64,000 bases of DNA from Actinomycetota bacterium (GCA_019639075.1 JAHBSO010000003.1:169621-233620), one strand, 5' to 3'; counted from the first letter of the stretch, positions 1-10,873 are shown. Program-made: numbers and translations. The notes: generated by a model not told the origin, from the letters alone.

Positions 1-537
1 GTCGACGGCGCGGTGTCGATCGCGTACGAGGCCGACCCGTCGCGCCGGCCGGGCGTGCCGACGGCGCTGGCCGTCCCGCCCACCGACCCCCGGGCCGCCC
101 CGGCCGCGGCCCCCGCCCCGAAGCGCGACCGCACCGGGACCGTGGATGGCCGCACCCTCGCCGTCGAGCGCTCCGACACCGGTGAGCGGATCGTGCTCGA
201 CGGCTCGATCCTCACCCTCGGCCGCAGCCGCGACCGCGACATCACCGTCGACGACAACCGGGTCAGCCGCGCCCACCTGCGCTTCGAACGGCAGCAACGG
301 GGCTGGGTCGTGGTGGACGAGGGGTCGGCCAACGGCACGCTCGTCCGCAACGAGCGGGTCGAGCCGGGACGGCCGACGCCGATCCGGCCCGGCGACGTCG
401 TGTCGGTCGGTCCGGTCGACCTGCGGGTGGTCGCCGGTGCGACGGGCAACGGCGAGGCCGGCACCCGGGCGCTCGACGACAGCGACCGCAACCGCATCTC
501 CCGCGAGTTCCTGCCCCCGCACGGGACGGCTCGGTGA
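1..537 (+). CDS. FHA domain protein, C-terminal fragment (5' truncated by window)
   Basis: The reading frame is open from base 1, so this is probably the C-terminal part of a longer protein; the first possible start inside the window is GTG at 13. A Pro/Ala-rich linker precedes one forkhead-associated domain. Its hallmarks are visible: GRS after a hydrophobic strand, VSRAHLRF (the Ser and His of the phosphothreonine pocket) and GSANGTLVRN. FHA domains bind phosphothreonine peptides, usually substrates of Ser/Thr kinases. The stop overlaps the GTG start of the LCP gene by 4 bp, so the two are probably co-transcribed. Missing N-terminal domains prevent a more specific call. Confidence 0.8.
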   Translation, partial: VDGAVSIAYEADPSRRPGVPTALAVPPTDPRAAPAAAPAPKRDRTGTVDGRTLAVERSDTGERIVLDGSILTLGRSRDRDITVDDNRVSRAHLRFERQQRGWVVVDEGSANGTLVRNERVEPGRPTPIRPGDVVSVGPVDLRVVAGATGNGEAGTRALDDSDRNRISREFLPPHGTAR

Positions 538-1556
538 TCGCGCTCCTCGTCATCTTCCTCATCGGCATCACGGCGGGCGCCCTCGTCGAGCGCGCGCTCG
601 CCCGCCGATCCGAGCGGGGGCAGGACCTCGCCGGCCGCCCGCGCCGGAAGCGCCACGTCCTGCGCTGGGTGGTGCTGGCCGTCGTCCTCGCCACCATCGG
701 CCTCGCCGTCGGCGGCTACCTGTGGGCCAACTCGGTCTTCGACAAGATCGAGAAGGTCGACACCGCCGACAACCTGTCCCACGGCTCTGCCGGCACGAAC
801 TACCTGCTCGTCGGGGCCGACAACGGCCAGGACGGCACCGGCCGCGCAGGCGTCGAGGGCGTGCGCAGCGACACGATCCTCGTGCTCAACATCGACGGCT
901 CCAAGGCCCGGATGATGTCGCTCAACCGCGACCTGTGGGTGACCAACCCGGCCACCGGGCAGGAGGGCCGGCTGAACGGCACCTACAACCAGGGCCCGGC
1001 CAACCTCGTCCGGGCCGTCACCGACAACTTCGGCATCCCGATCGACCGCTACATCGAGATCGACTTCACCTCCTTCGCCGGCATGGTCGACGCCTTCGGC
1101 GGCATCGACGTCGAGTTCGCCAACCCGGCCATCGACCGCGCCTCGGGCCTCGTCGTCCCGACCGCCGGCGTCGTCCACCTCGACGGTGAGCAGGCGCTGG
1201 CCTACGTGCGGTCCCGCCACTACACCGAGATCATCGACGGCCAGGAGGTGCCCGAGGGGGGCCTTCCCGACGTCAACCGGACCCAACGCCAGCAGACCTT
1301 CCTCCGGGCCGTGATGGACAAGGCCAGCTCCAGCCGCAACCCGCTCACGCTCATGCGGGCCGCCGACGACATGAGCGGGGGCCTGCGGGTCGACGACGAG
1401 ATGCGCATGCTCGACGCCGCCCGCTTCGCGTGGAGCCTGGGCCGCCTCGACCCCGAGACCGTGATCCTGCCGGTCGTGCCCCGCACCACGAGCGGGGGCG
1501 CCGAGGTCCTGGAGCTGGGCGACGGCGCCGAGGAGATCCTCGCCACCTTCCGCTGA
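534..1556 (+). CDS. LytR-CpsA-Psr (LCP) family cell-wall glycopolymer ligase
   Basis: This 340-aa membrane protein has two hydrophobic stretches (about residues 1-18 and 45-66) followed by an extracytoplasmic LCP domain. The domain shows GTNYLLVGAD, VRSDTILVLN and SLNRDLWV, the regions that carry the conserved Arg/Asp residues around the lipid pyrophosphate. LCP enzymes transfer lipid-linked anionic or galactan polymers to peptidoglycan outside the membrane. The GTG start overlaps the preceding FHA stop (GTGA). LCP proteins normally have one membrane helix, so the first hydrophobic segment is slightly unusual and the true start could lie further in. The stop abuts the convergent M15 peptidase gene with no gap. 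Confidence 0.88.
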   Translation: MIALLVIFLIGITAGALVERALARRSERGQDLAGRPRRKRHVLRWVVLAVVLATIGLAVGGYLWANSVFDKIEKVDTADNLSHGSAGTNYLLVGADNGQDGTGRAGVEGVRSDTILVLNIDGSKARMMSLNRDLWVTNPATGQEGRLNGTYNQGPANLVRAVTDNFGIPIDRYIEIDFTSFAGMVDAFGGIDVEFANPAIDRASGLVVPTAGVVHLDGEQALAYVRSRHYTEIIDGQEVPEGGLPDVNRTQRQQTFLRAVMDKASSSRNPLTLMRAADDMSGGLRVDDEMRMLDAARFAWSLGRLDPETVILPVVPRTTSGGAEVLELGDGAEEILATFR

Positions 1557-2249
1557 TCAGCGGTTGCGGTACGAGAGGTGCTGGTAGTCCTTGACCGAGC
1601 TCCAGCGGCCGCCCCAGTACCAGCCGATCTCGGCGAAGGCGTCGTCGACGGCCCCGCCGGCGTGGATCATGCCCGGCACCCGCAGCGACCGGTCGGCCCA
1701 GATCACGCCGGACGGCGGAAGGACCGTGCCACCCCGGACGTAGGGGTTCTGCACCGGGTTCAGGTCGATCGCCCAGCCGTAGGAGTGCTCCGAGTACGAC
1801 GTGCCACCGGTGACCCGACGGCAGTTGAACGCCGAGGTGTTGTTGGCCGCCATCGACCGGTCGTCGCTCGCCCCGTAGGTGGTGACCGGGGTGATCCGCT
1901 CGATCTGGAACCGGGCCGCGTAGAGCCGGCCGAACGCCTGGCGGACGTCGGCGGCGACCTTGCGGTGCACGATCAGCGTGCCGGTCCGGCGGGCACCGTC
2001 GTAGCCCCAGTAGGCGACGGTGACCGCCCGCAGGTCGACCGCGCCGACGGGACATCCCGACGACCAGCTGGTGCCGAGCTCGGCCCGGGTGACGGTGCGG
2101 GTCGAGGTCGTGTAGGCGGGGACCGTGGCCCCGACCGCGGGCGGACGCCCGGTGGTCGGGTCGCACGCGGTGAGGGGCCCCAGCACCGTGAGCGCTGCGA
2201 CGAGGCCGACCGCGACCATGGATCTCCGGGGGCGGAGGGTGGAGGTCAT
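1557..2249 (-). CDS. Lipoprotein M15-type D-alanyl-D-alanine carboxypeptidase-like peptidase
   Basis: The 230-aa product starts with a basic n-region and hydrophobic segment ending in LTAC, a good lipobox, so it should be an exported lipoprotein. The catalytic part carries SYSEHSYGWAIDLNP (zinc His and Asp of M15 enzymes) and a late YQHLSY His, the layout of VanY/M15C metallopeptidases that trim peptidoglycan stems. ATG at 2247-2249 was chosen because a TACCCT -10 hexamer lies 6 nt upstream. It is divergent from the HerA-like gene. The exact substrate cannot be read from the sequence. Confidence 0.8.
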   Translation of the reverse strand: MTSTLRPRRSMVAVGLVAALTVLGPLTACDPTTGRPPAVGATVPAYTTSTRTVTRAELGTSWSSGCPVGAVDLRAVTVAYWGYDGARRTGTLIVHRKVAADVRQAFGRLYAARFQIERITPVTTYGASDDRSMAANNTSAFNCRRVTGGTSYSEHSYGWAIDLNPVQNPYVRGGTVLPPSGVIWADRSLRVPGMIHAGGAVDDAFAEIGWYWGGRWSSVKDYQHLSYRNR

Positions 2250-2255
2250 CCCCCG

Positions 2256-2261
2256 AGGGTA
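2256..2261 (-). promoter_or_regulatory. Putative leaderless -10 element of the M15 gene
   Basis: TACCCT fits TAnnnT and lies 6 nt before the ATG at 2249, so transcription should begin at or next to the start codon. Confidence 0.45.
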
Positions 2262-2295
2262 CGCACCGTTCGTCGGCCGGACGCGGGCGCGACGG

Positions 2296-2301
2296 TAGGT
2301 T
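2296..2301 (+). promoter_or_regulatory. Putative leaderless -10 element of the HerA-like gene
   Basis: TAGGTT lies 8 nt before the ATG at 2310. The same hexamer with the same spacing precedes the nucleoside hydrolase gene at 4818. Confidence 0.5.
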
Positions 2302-2309
2302 CGTGGCCC

Positions 2310-3879
<1,570 letters not shown>

Positions 3880-3896
<17 letters not shown>

Positions 3897-4785
3897 CCTC
3901 GGCCGCGGTCGGCATCGCCGGGACCGTCCCCTCGCGGGTCGTCGAGCGCGCCGCCGCCCGGTTCGCCCGGGCCACCGCCTCCTCGAGGGCCGTGTCGTCG
4001 GCCAGGCCCGCAGCCAGGACCCCGGCGAAGCAGTCGCCGGCACCCGTGGTGTCGACCACATCGACCGCCACCCCCGCCACCTCGACCCCCACCGTCGACC
4101 CCGGGCCGACCGCGACCGCGCCTTCGGCACCGAGCGTGACCACGACGACCTGACCCGCAAGGGCGATCCGCCGGGCCAGGTCGAGCGCGCCGGCCGGGCC
4201 CGGCCCCGTCGACGGCGTGCCGGCCAGCTCGGTGGCCTCGGCCCGGTTCAGGACCACGACGTCGGCGGCGGCCACCAGCGACCGGTCCTGGCCCACCGGC
4301 GACGGGTTCAGCACCGTCCGGGCCCCGGCCGCCCTCGCTGCGGCGAATGCGGCGGCGACCGCCGCGGTGGGGACCTCGAGTTGGGCCACCACCACGTCGT
4401 CGGCCCGCAGGGCCAACGCGTCGCCGTCGACCTCCAACGCGCGGTTCGCCCCCGGCGCGACCGTGACGGTGTTCGACCCGTCGTCGGCCACGACGATCAG
4501 CGCCGCGCCGGTGGGTGCGTCGGCGTCGACCACCACCGCGTCGGTGTCGAGACCCTCGACGGCGGCCACGCCGAGCAGGAAGCGCCCGTCGCCGTCGGCA
4601 CCGACCCGCCCGACCATCCGCACGTCCGCCCCCATCCGGGCCGCGGCGACCGCCTGGTTCAGGCCCTTGCCGCCCGGACCGGGCGAGAGCACCGCACCGA
4701 ACACCGTCTCGCCCACCGCCGGATGTCGGGCCACGCGCCAGGTGCGGTCCACGTTGAGGCTGCCGACGACCACCACCCGTCCCAT
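3880..4785 (-). CDS. Ribokinase-like PfkB-family sugar kinase
   Basis: The 301-aa protein has the PfkB signatures: VVVGSLNVD at the N-terminus, PGGKGLNQAVAAARMG (substrate site; ribokinase usually has GGKGANQA) and DTTGAGDCFAGVLAAGL with the catalytic Asp. This fits phosphorylation of ribose to ribose-5-phosphate. The divergent neighbour is a nucleoside hydrolase, which releases ribose, so a nucleoside-salvage pair is a reasonable inference. ATG at 4785 gives the usual N-terminus; ATGs at 4794 and 4797 are also in frame. The 3' end overlaps the HerA-like gene. Confidence 0.85.
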
Positions 4786-4803
4786 CGACCCCATCATGGC
4801 CGG

Positions 4804-4809
4804 TAGGTT
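4804..4809 (+). promoter_or_regulatory. Putative leaderless -10 element of the nucleoside hydrolase gene
   Basis: TAGGTT lies 8 nt before the GTG at 4818, inside the 32-bp gap to the divergent ribokinase gene. Confidence 0.5.
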
Positions 4810-4817
4810 CCGGCGCC

Positions 4818-5777
4818 GTGACGAACCCGCCCACACCGCCACGACCCCGGGTGCTGGTCGACTGCGACCCCGGCCACGACGACGCCGTCATGCTCGTCTG
4901 CGCCGCCGCCTACGCCGACGTCGTGGCCGTCACCACGGTCAACGGCAACGTCGGTCTCGGTCGGACCACCGCCAACGCGCTCGCCATCGCCGACCACCTC
5001 GGCTGGGACGTGCCCGTCCACGCGGGTGCCGCCCGGCCGCTGCTCGCCGACCCGATCGACGCCCCCGAGGTGCACGGCCACTCCGGCATGGACGGCGTGA
5101 CGCTGCCCGACCCCGACCGCACGGCGCCCGGCGACGCCGTCGAGGTCCTGATCGAGTCGACCCGCGCCGAGGAGGGGATCTGGCTCGTGCCGACGGGGCC
5201 GCTCACCAACGTGGCCCTCGCCCTGCGGGCCGATCCCGGTCTCGACGAGCGCCTGGCCGGGATCTGCCTCATGGGCGGGGGCGGCTCCGGCGGGAACGTC
5301 ACCGCCGCGGCGGAGTTCAACGTGTACGCCGACCCCGAGGCCGCAGCGATCACCTTCCGGGCCCGCTGCCCGGTGCGGATGTGCGGGCTCGACGTGACCC
5401 ACCAGGTCACCACCGACGCGACCTTCGCGGCGCGGGTCCGCGGCGTGGGCGGCCCGGCGGCGACGCTCGTGGCCGAGGTGGTCGAGGCCGGGATCGCCCG
5501 GTTCGGCCGGTACGCCACCTCGACGATCGATCCGCCGATGCACGACCCGGTCGCGCTCCTGGCGGTCACGCACCCGCACCTCGTCGAGGGCACGGTCGCC
5601 GCCATCGAGGTCGACACCGGCTTCGGTCCCTCCCGGGGGGCGACGATCGTCGACCGGCGCATCGTCACCCGCGACGGCGTCGACCCCCGGGTCGGCGTCA
5701 CCACCGAGTGGGTCCACACCGCGGACGCGCCGGCGATGCTCGACCTCATCGTCGACGCCTGCCGCCGCTGGGCCTGA
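4818..5777 (+). CDS. Inosine-uridine preferring nucleoside hydrolase family protein
   Basis: The 319-aa protein carries DCDPGHDDA at residues 15-23, the Asp-rich calcium and ribose binding motif of nucleoside N-ribohydrolases, then GPLTNVALAL, GNVTAAAEFNVYADPEA and a late MHDPVALLA that supplies the last metal Asp. These enzymes hydrolyse the N-glycosidic bond to give free base and ribose. The divergent ribokinase could use that ribose. The GTG start is preceded by TAGGTT at 8 nt. Base specificity cannot be told from sequence. Confidence 0.88.
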   Translation: MTNPPTPPRPRVLVDCDPGHDDAVMLVCAAAYADVVAVTTVNGNVGLGRTTANALAIADHLGWDVPVHAGAARPLLADPIDAPEVHGHSGMDGVTLPDPDRTAPGDAVEVLIESTRAEEGIWLVPTGPLTNVALALRADPGLDERLAGICLMGGGGSGGNVTAAAEFNVYADPEAAAITFRARCPVRMCGLDVTHQVTTDATFAARVRGVGGPAATLVAEVVEAGIARFGRYATSTIDPPMHDPVALLAVTHPHLVEGTVAAIEVDTGFGPSRGATIVDRRIVTRDGVDPRVGVTTEWVHTADAPAMLDLIVDACRRWA

Positions 5778-5779
5778 GG

Positions 5780-5880
5780 CTTCGACTCCGCTCGCTGGCG
5801 CTCGCTCCGCTCAACCAGCAGTGCTCCTTGAGTGAGCGTCAACCAGCAGTGCTCCTTGAGCGAGCGAAGCGAGTCGAAAG
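5780..5880. repeat. REP-like palindromic element with two tandem 28-bp units
   Basis: Positions 5811-5838 and 5839-5866 are adjacent direct repeats of 28 bp with one mismatch (position 23 of the unit, t against c). Each holds inverted CTCAA and TTGAG ends. They are flanked by a larger imperfect inverted repeat: cttcgactc at 5780-5788 against gagtcgaaa at 5871-5879. The element fills most of the 144-bp gap between the nucleoside hydrolase and WS/DGAT genes. This layout resembles dispersed REP/BIME-type elements of actinobacterial genomes. Confidence 0.7.
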
Positions 5881-5921
5881 GCCCGGTACGGTACGGGCAT
5901 CCCGCCCGGGAGGAACCCCCG

Positions 5922-7337
5922 ATGGACCGACTCAGCCCGCTCGACGCCTCGTTCCTCCACATCGAGGACGGCAACCCCAACTGCCAGATGCACGTCGGGT
6001 CCATCGGGATCTTCGAGGGCCCGGTCCCGGATCACGACGACGTCCGCACGTTGCTGCGCTCGCGGCTGCACCTCCTCCCCCGCTACCGCCAGGTCGTGCG
6101 CACGGTCCCCGGTGGCATCGGCCGTCCCGTGTGGGTCGACCAGCCCGGGTTCTCGCTCGACTACCACCTGCGGCGCACCGCGCTCCCGGCCCCCGGCGAC
6201 GACGACGCCCTGCGCACCCTCGTGGGCCGGATCATGTCGCAGCGCCTCGACCGCACCAAGCCCCTGTGGGAGATCTGGGTGGTCGAGGGCCTGGCCGACG
6301 GCACCTGGGCGATGGTGTCGAAGATCCACCACGCCATGATCGACGGGGTGTCGGGCGCCGAGATGATGGCGATCGTGCTCGACCTCTCCCCCGAGGTCGC
6401 CAGCTACGACGAGGAGCCCTGGGACCCCGACCCGGAGCCGAACGACGTGCAGCTCGTCGCCGACGCGGTCAAGAACCTGGCCACCAGCACCTACGAGCAG
6501 ACCCGCGTCCTCGGCCGGACCTTCCGCCGCCGCCACGCCATCGCCGACCAGGCGCGGGAGGTGGCCCGGGGCCTCACCTCGATGGCGGGCATCGTGGCCC
6601 CGGCCGAGCACTGGTCGCTCATCGGCCAGATCAGCGCCCACCGCGAGTGGACCTGGGCGAGCACGACGATGGCAGACGTCAAGGTGATCCGTGAGCAGTT
6701 CGGCGGCAGCGTGAACGACGTCGTCCTCGCCGCGATCACCAACGGGTTCCGCGAGGTGCTGGTGAGCCGGGGCGAGGACGTCACCGACCACGTCGTCCGG
6801 ACGCTCGTGCCGGTGTCGGTCCGCGCCACCCGCGACGACGGCGCCGCCACCTCCGACGGGACGATGGACAACAAGGTGTCGGCCATGTTCGCCAACCTCC
6901 CGGTCGGCATCGACGACCCGATCGAGCGGCTCGATGCCATCCGCGAGCAGATGACCGACCTGAAGGAGTCGAAGCAGGCCGTGGCGGGCGAGGCGCTCAC
7001 CTCCACCGCCGGCTTCGCCCCACCGGCGATGCTGGCCCTCGCCACGCGGTACGCCGCCCGGTTCGCCGGATCGGTGTCGAACCTGCACACGGTGACCACC
7101 AACGTCCCCGGCCCGCAGTTCCCGCTGTACTCGCTGGGCCGACGGATGGTCGCCGTCATGCCGTACGTACCGCTCACCGCGCCGTTGCGCACCGGCGTCG
7201 CCATCTTCTCCTACGACGGGAAGGTCACCTTCGGGATCACCGGCGACGTCGGCCACACCGACGACATCGACGTGCTGGCCCGGGGCATCGAGGGCGGGCT
7301 GACCGAGCTGCTGAAGCTCGCATCCTCGCCCACGTGA
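5922..7337 (+). CDS. Wax ester synthase/diacylglycerol acyltransferase (WS/DGAT)
   Basis: The 471-aa protein begins with the family hallmark LSPLDASFLHIED and has the catalytic HHAMIDG at residues 136-142 (HHxxxDG). Later family blocks are NDVVLAAITNGFR and VTTNVPGPQFPLY. The family esterifies acyl-CoA with diacylglycerol or fatty alcohols to form storage lipids, a common trait of actinobacteria. The ATG has a clear GGGAGGA ribosome site, so unlike many neighbours this gene is leadered. Its stop overlaps the next GTG start (GTGA), so it is translationally coupled to the aminotransferase. Confidence 0.93.
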   Translation: MDRLSPLDASFLHIEDGNPNCQMHVGSIGIFEGPVPDHDDVRTLLRSRLHLLPRYRQVVRTVPGGIGRPVWVDQPGFSLDYHLRRTALPAPGDDDALRTLVGRIMSQRLDRTKPLWEIWVVEGLADGTWAMVSKIHHAMIDGVSGAEMMAIVLDLSPEVASYDEEPWDPDPEPNDVQLVADAVKNLATSTYEQTRVLGRTFRRRHAIADQAREVARGLTSMAGIVAPAEHWSLIGQISAHREWTWASTTMADVKVIREQFGGSVNDVVLAAITNGFREVLVSRGEDVTDHVVRTLVPVSVRATRDDGAATSDGTMDNKVSAMFANLPVGIDDPIERLDAIREQMTDLKESKQAVAGEALTSTAGFAPPAMLALATRYAARFAGSVSNLHTVTTNVPGPQFPLYSLGRRMVAVMPYVPLTAPLRTGVAIFSYDGKVTFGITGDVGHTDDIDVLARGIEGGLTELLKLASSPT

Positions 7338-8515
7338 AGGTCGCCCGGCGGGCGCTGGTGCCGCCCTTCGAGGTCATGGAGGTCCTCGACCGGGTCTCGC
7401 GCCTGCGGGCCGAGGGGCGCGACGTGGTGTCGCTGTGCGCCGGCGAGCCCTCGCAGGGCGCGCCGACCGACGTGCACCGACTGGCCGAGGCCCAGCACCG
7501 GGACCGACGACCACTCACGTACACGCCCGCACTCGGGTTGCCCGAGCTCCGCGAGGCCATCGCCGGCCACTACCGCCGCTGGTACGGGCTCGACGTGGCG
7601 ACCGCCGAGGTGGGGGTCACCACCGGGGCCTCGGGGGCGTTCGTCGCCGTGTTCCTCGCCGCGTTCGACCCCGGCGACCGGGTCGCGGTGGTGCGTCCCG
7701 GCTATCCCGCGTACCGCAACCTGCTGGCCAGCCTCGGGTTGTCGGTGGTGGAGCTGCCGGTCGGTCCCGACACCGGGTTCCAGCCGACCGTCGAGCACCT
7801 GGCTCGGGCCCACGCGGAGGCCCCGCTGCACGGGCTGGTGCTGGCGTCGCCGGCCAACCCCACCGGGTCGATGGTGACCCGCGACGAGCTCGCCGCCCTG
7901 GTCTCCTGGTGCGCCGAACACGACGTCCGCCTGGTCAGCGACGAGATCTACCACGGCATCACCTACCCGCCCGGCGGCGACCGGGGCACCTGCGCCTGGG
8001 AATTCGACCGGCGCACCGTGGTCGTGTCGAGCTTCTCGAAGTACTGGGGCATGACCGGCTGGCGCCTCGGTTGGGCGCTGCTGCCCGACGACCTCCGGGG
8101 GCCGGTCGACTCGTTCGTGGGCAACGCCGCGCTCTGCCCGCCGACGACCGCCCAGCACCCGGCGATCGGCGCGTTCACCGACGCGTCGTACGACGAGTGC
8201 GACGCCCGGGTCGCCACCTTCGCCGAGACGCGCGCCCTGCTCCTCGACCGGGTCCCCGCGCTCGGCTGGGGCCCGATCGCCCCGGCCGACGGCGCCTTCT
8301 ACCTGTACGCGGGCATCGCCGGACGCCTCGGACCCCACGCCGACGCCACGGCCTGGTGCCGCGCCCTCCTCGAGGACGGCGGCGTGGCCCTGGTGCCGGG
8401 GAGCGACTTCGACGGCGTGGACGGCACCACGTTCGTCCGCCTCTCGTTCGCGGCCGGCACCGCCGCCGTCGCCGAAGCGCTGGATCGGATCGCGGCGTGG
8501 ACCCCCGCCGACTAG
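7334..8515 (+). CDS. Class I/II pyridoxal-phosphate aminotransferase
   Basis: This 393-aa fold-type I protein has the expected blocks: LTYTPALGLPELREAIAGHY, the ASPANPTGSM loop, VSDEIYHGI with the cofactor Asp, and SSFSKYWGMTGWRLGW, where Lys236 should form the Schiff base. It resembles aspartate or alanine-type aminotransferases; the amino donor is not clear. GTG start overlaps the WS/DGAT stop by 4 bp. Its TAG stop lies inside the short spacer before the sulfatase gene. Confidence 0.88.
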   Translation: MKVARRALVPPFEVMEVLDRVSRLRAEGRDVVSLCAGEPSQGAPTDVHRLAEAQHRDRRPLTYTPALGLPELREAIAGHYRRWYGLDVATAEVGVTTGASGAFVAVFLAAFDPGDRVAVVRPGYPAYRNLLASLGLSVVELPVGPDTGFQPTVEHLARAHAEAPLHGLVLASPANPTGSMVTRDELAALVSWCAEHDVRLVSDEIYHGITYPPGGDRGTCAWEFDRRTVVVSSFSKYWGMTGWRLGWALLPDDLRGPVDSFVGNAALCPPTTAQHPAIGAFTDASYDECDARVATFAETRALLLDRVPALGWGPIAPADGAFYLYAGIAGRLGPHADATAWCRALLEDGGVALVPGSDFDGVDGTTFVRLSFAAGTAAVAEALDRIAAWTPAD

Positions 8516-8525
8516 AACACGCTCC

Positions 8526-10859
8526 ATGACGTCCCAGCAGTCCCCGGCCGCCCCCTACGAAGGCTTCGGTGGCCGGATCGGTCGGACGATGGCGGGCTCG
8601 GAGCACTGGTGGCCGTCCCGCTCGACGCCCGGGCCCGACGCCCCCAACGTGGTGATCGTGCTGGTCGACGACCTCGGGTTCTCCGACCTCGGGTGCTACG
8701 GCTCGGAGATCCCGACCCCCAACCTCGACCGCCTGGCCGCTGGTGGGCTCCAGTTCACCAACTTCCACGTCACCCCGATGTGCTCGCCGACCCGCGCTGC
8801 GCTCCTCACCGGCGTCAACCCCCATCGGGCCGGCGCCGGGGCCGTCGCCAACTCCGATCCCGGGTTCCCGGGCTACGCCGCCGAGCTGGCCGACGACGTG
8901 GCCACCGCGGCCGAGCTGTTCCGCGACGCCGGCTACCACACGATGGCGATCGGCAAGTGGCACCTCACCAAGGACGCCGACCTGTCCGATGCCGGCCCCC
9001 GACACTCGTGGCCGTGCCAGCGGGGCTTCGACCGCTACTACGGCGTGCTCGACGCGTTCACCAACCTCCACCACCCGCACCGCCTCGTCGAGGACAACCA
9101 CACCGTCGAACGGGACCAGTATCCCGACGGCTACTACGTCACCGACGACCTCACCGACCGGGCGATCTCGATGATCCGCCAGGCGAAGGCGTCGAACCCG
9201 TCCCAGCCGTTCCTCTGCTACTTCGCCCACATCGCGGTCCACGCCCCGCTCCAGTGCAAGGAGTCCGACCGGGACCGCCACCGAGGCAACTACGACGTCG
9301 GGTGGGACGCGATCCGCGAGGCCCGGCACCGCCGCCAGATCGAGCTGGGTGTGCTGCCGCCCGACACCCGGCTCGCCCCCCGCAACGCCGAGGAGGGCGA
9401 CGACGTCCCCCCGTGGGACGACCTCGACGCCGAGGACCGGGCCCTCTACGCCGCGTACATGGAGGTGTACGCGGCCATGGTCGACAGCATCGACCAGTCG
9501 GTCGGTCGCCTCTTCGCCGCGCTGGAGGAGCTGGGCGAGGCCGACAACACCGTGTTCCTGTTCCTCTCCGACAACGGCGCGTCCCGCGAGGGTGAGGCCC
9601 AGGGCACCACCGAGTACTTCCGGAGCCTGGTCTCGAAGAACGCCACCGACATCGAGGACCACGCGTTCGACCTCGACCACAGGGACCTGGTCGGCGGCCC
9701 GCGGACGCTCGTGCACTACCCGCGGGGCTGGGCCCAGGCGTCGAACACCCCGTTCCGGCTCTACAAGATCAACACCCACGCCGGCGGCCACACCGTGCCG
9801 CTCGTGCTGCACTGGCCGAAGGGCCGGGCCGACGGCCGCCTCGGCGACGGCGGGCGCCGCGACCAGTGGTCCCACGTCACCGACATCCTGCCGACGCTCT
9901 GCGAGCTGGCCGGCGTCGCCCGCCCCTCCGAACGGGCCGGCCGAGTGCTCCAGCCCCTGGAGGGCACCAGCCTCACCCCGGTGCTCGACTCCCCCGACGC
10001 GCCGCACGACCGCGGCCCGCAGTACCTGGAGATGACCGGCCACCGCGGCCTCTACGACGGTCGGTGGGAGATCGTCACCCGACACCAGGCGATGACCCCC
10101 TTCGGCGACCACGAGTGGGAGCTGTACGACCTGGAGAACGACCGCACCGAGCTCACCGACCTGGCCTCGGAGCAGCCCGAGCGGGTGGCGGAGATGGCGG
10201 CGATGTGGGAGGCCGAGGCCCGCCGCAACCAGGTGTACCCCCTCGACGAGGGCAGCCGGCTCCGCTACGTGGTCCGACCGCCGTACGAGGAGCCGCTGGC
10301 CGAGCCGGTGCGGATCGTCGCCGGCACCCACTCGCTGGAGCGGTTCCGGTCGCTCCAGCTGATCCTGTGGCGGTCGTTCACCGTCGACGTCGATCTGGCC
10401 TTCACCCCCGGCGACCGCGGCTACCTGTTCGCCCACGGCGACCAGGGCGGCGGCTACGGGCTCTACGTCGACCACGGCGACGAGCTGGTCTTCGTGCACA
10501 ACGGCTACGGGAAGGTGTCCGAGCTCCGCTGCGGCGCGGTCCCCCAGAACGTCCACTCGCTGCGGGTCGAGGTCACCGCGCCGGGCGGCTGGCGGTGGAA
10601 CGTCGAGGTGTTCGTCGACGACGAGTCGCGGGGCCGCATCGACGACCTGCTCCTCCTGGGGGCGATGGCGCCGTTCGAGGGCATCGATGTCGGCATCGAC
10701 CGGCGATCTCCGGTGTCGTGGGCGATCCACGAGGAGCACGGCACCTATCCGTGGACCGGCGACCTCCGGGCCGTGACCTTCACCCCCGGCGAGCCCGCTC
10801 CCGACGCCGGGAGCAACTTCGTCGACCTGCTGCGGGAGATGGGTTCCCGGTTCGAGTGA
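8526..10859 (+). CDS. Arylsulfatase-type sulfatase with C-terminal extension
   Basis: The 777-aa protein belongs to the alkaline phosphatase-like sulfatase family. VLVDDLGFSDLGCYG supplies the metal Asp pair, and MCSPTRAALLTG contains CxPxR, with Cys86 expected to become formylglycine. IGKWHL and FLFLSDNGAS supply further active-site residues. Catalysis should end near residue 560; about 200 residues follow with beta-rich, jelly-roll-like character. No signal peptide is visible, so a cytoplasmic location or non-classical export is possible. The substrate is unknown. A separate formylglycine-generating enzyme would be needed and is not in this window. Confidence 0.9.
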   Translation: MTSQQSPAAPYEGFGGRIGRTMAGSEHWWPSRSTPGPDAPNVVIVLVDDLGFSDLGCYGSEIPTPNLDRLAAGGLQFTNFHVTPMCSPTRAALLTGVNPHRAGAGAVANSDPGFPGYAAELADDVATAAELFRDAGYHTMAIGKWHLTKDADLSDAGPRHSWPCQRGFDRYYGVLDAFTNLHHPHRLVEDNHTVERDQYPDGYYVTDDLTDRAISMIRQAKASNPSQPFLCYFAHIAVHAPLQCKESDRDRHRGNYDVGWDAIREARHRRQIELGVLPPDTRLAPRNAEEGDDVPPWDDLDAEDRALYAAYMEVYAAMVDSIDQSVGRLFAALEELGEADNTVFLFLSDNGASREGEAQGTTEYFRSLVSKNATDIEDHAFDLDHRDLVGGPRTLVHYPRGWAQASNTPFRLYKINTHAGGHTVPLVLHWPKGRADGRLGDGGRRDQWSHVTDILPTLCELAGVARPSERAGRVLQPLEGTSLTPVLDSPDAPHDRGPQYLEMTGHRGLYDGRWEIVTRHQAMTPFGDHEWELYDLENDRTELTDLASEQPERVAEMAAMWEAEARRNQVYPLDEGSRLRYVVRPPYEEPLAEPVRIVAGTHSLERFRSLQLILWRSFTVDVDLAFTPGDRGYLFAHGDQGGGYGLYVDHGDELVFVHNGYGKVSELRCGAVPQNVHSLRVEVTAPGGWRWNVEVFVDDESRGRIDDLLLLGAMAPFEGIDVGIDRRSPVSWAIHEEHGTYPWTGDLRAVTFTPGEPAPDAGSNFVDLLREMGSRFE

Positions 10860-10873
10860 CCACCCGGCGCCGG

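Noticed and set aside
8513..8518. TAGAAC as a leaderless -10 element for the sulfatase gene
   Set aside because: Position fits, but the final T is missing and the TAG is the aminotransferase stop codon.
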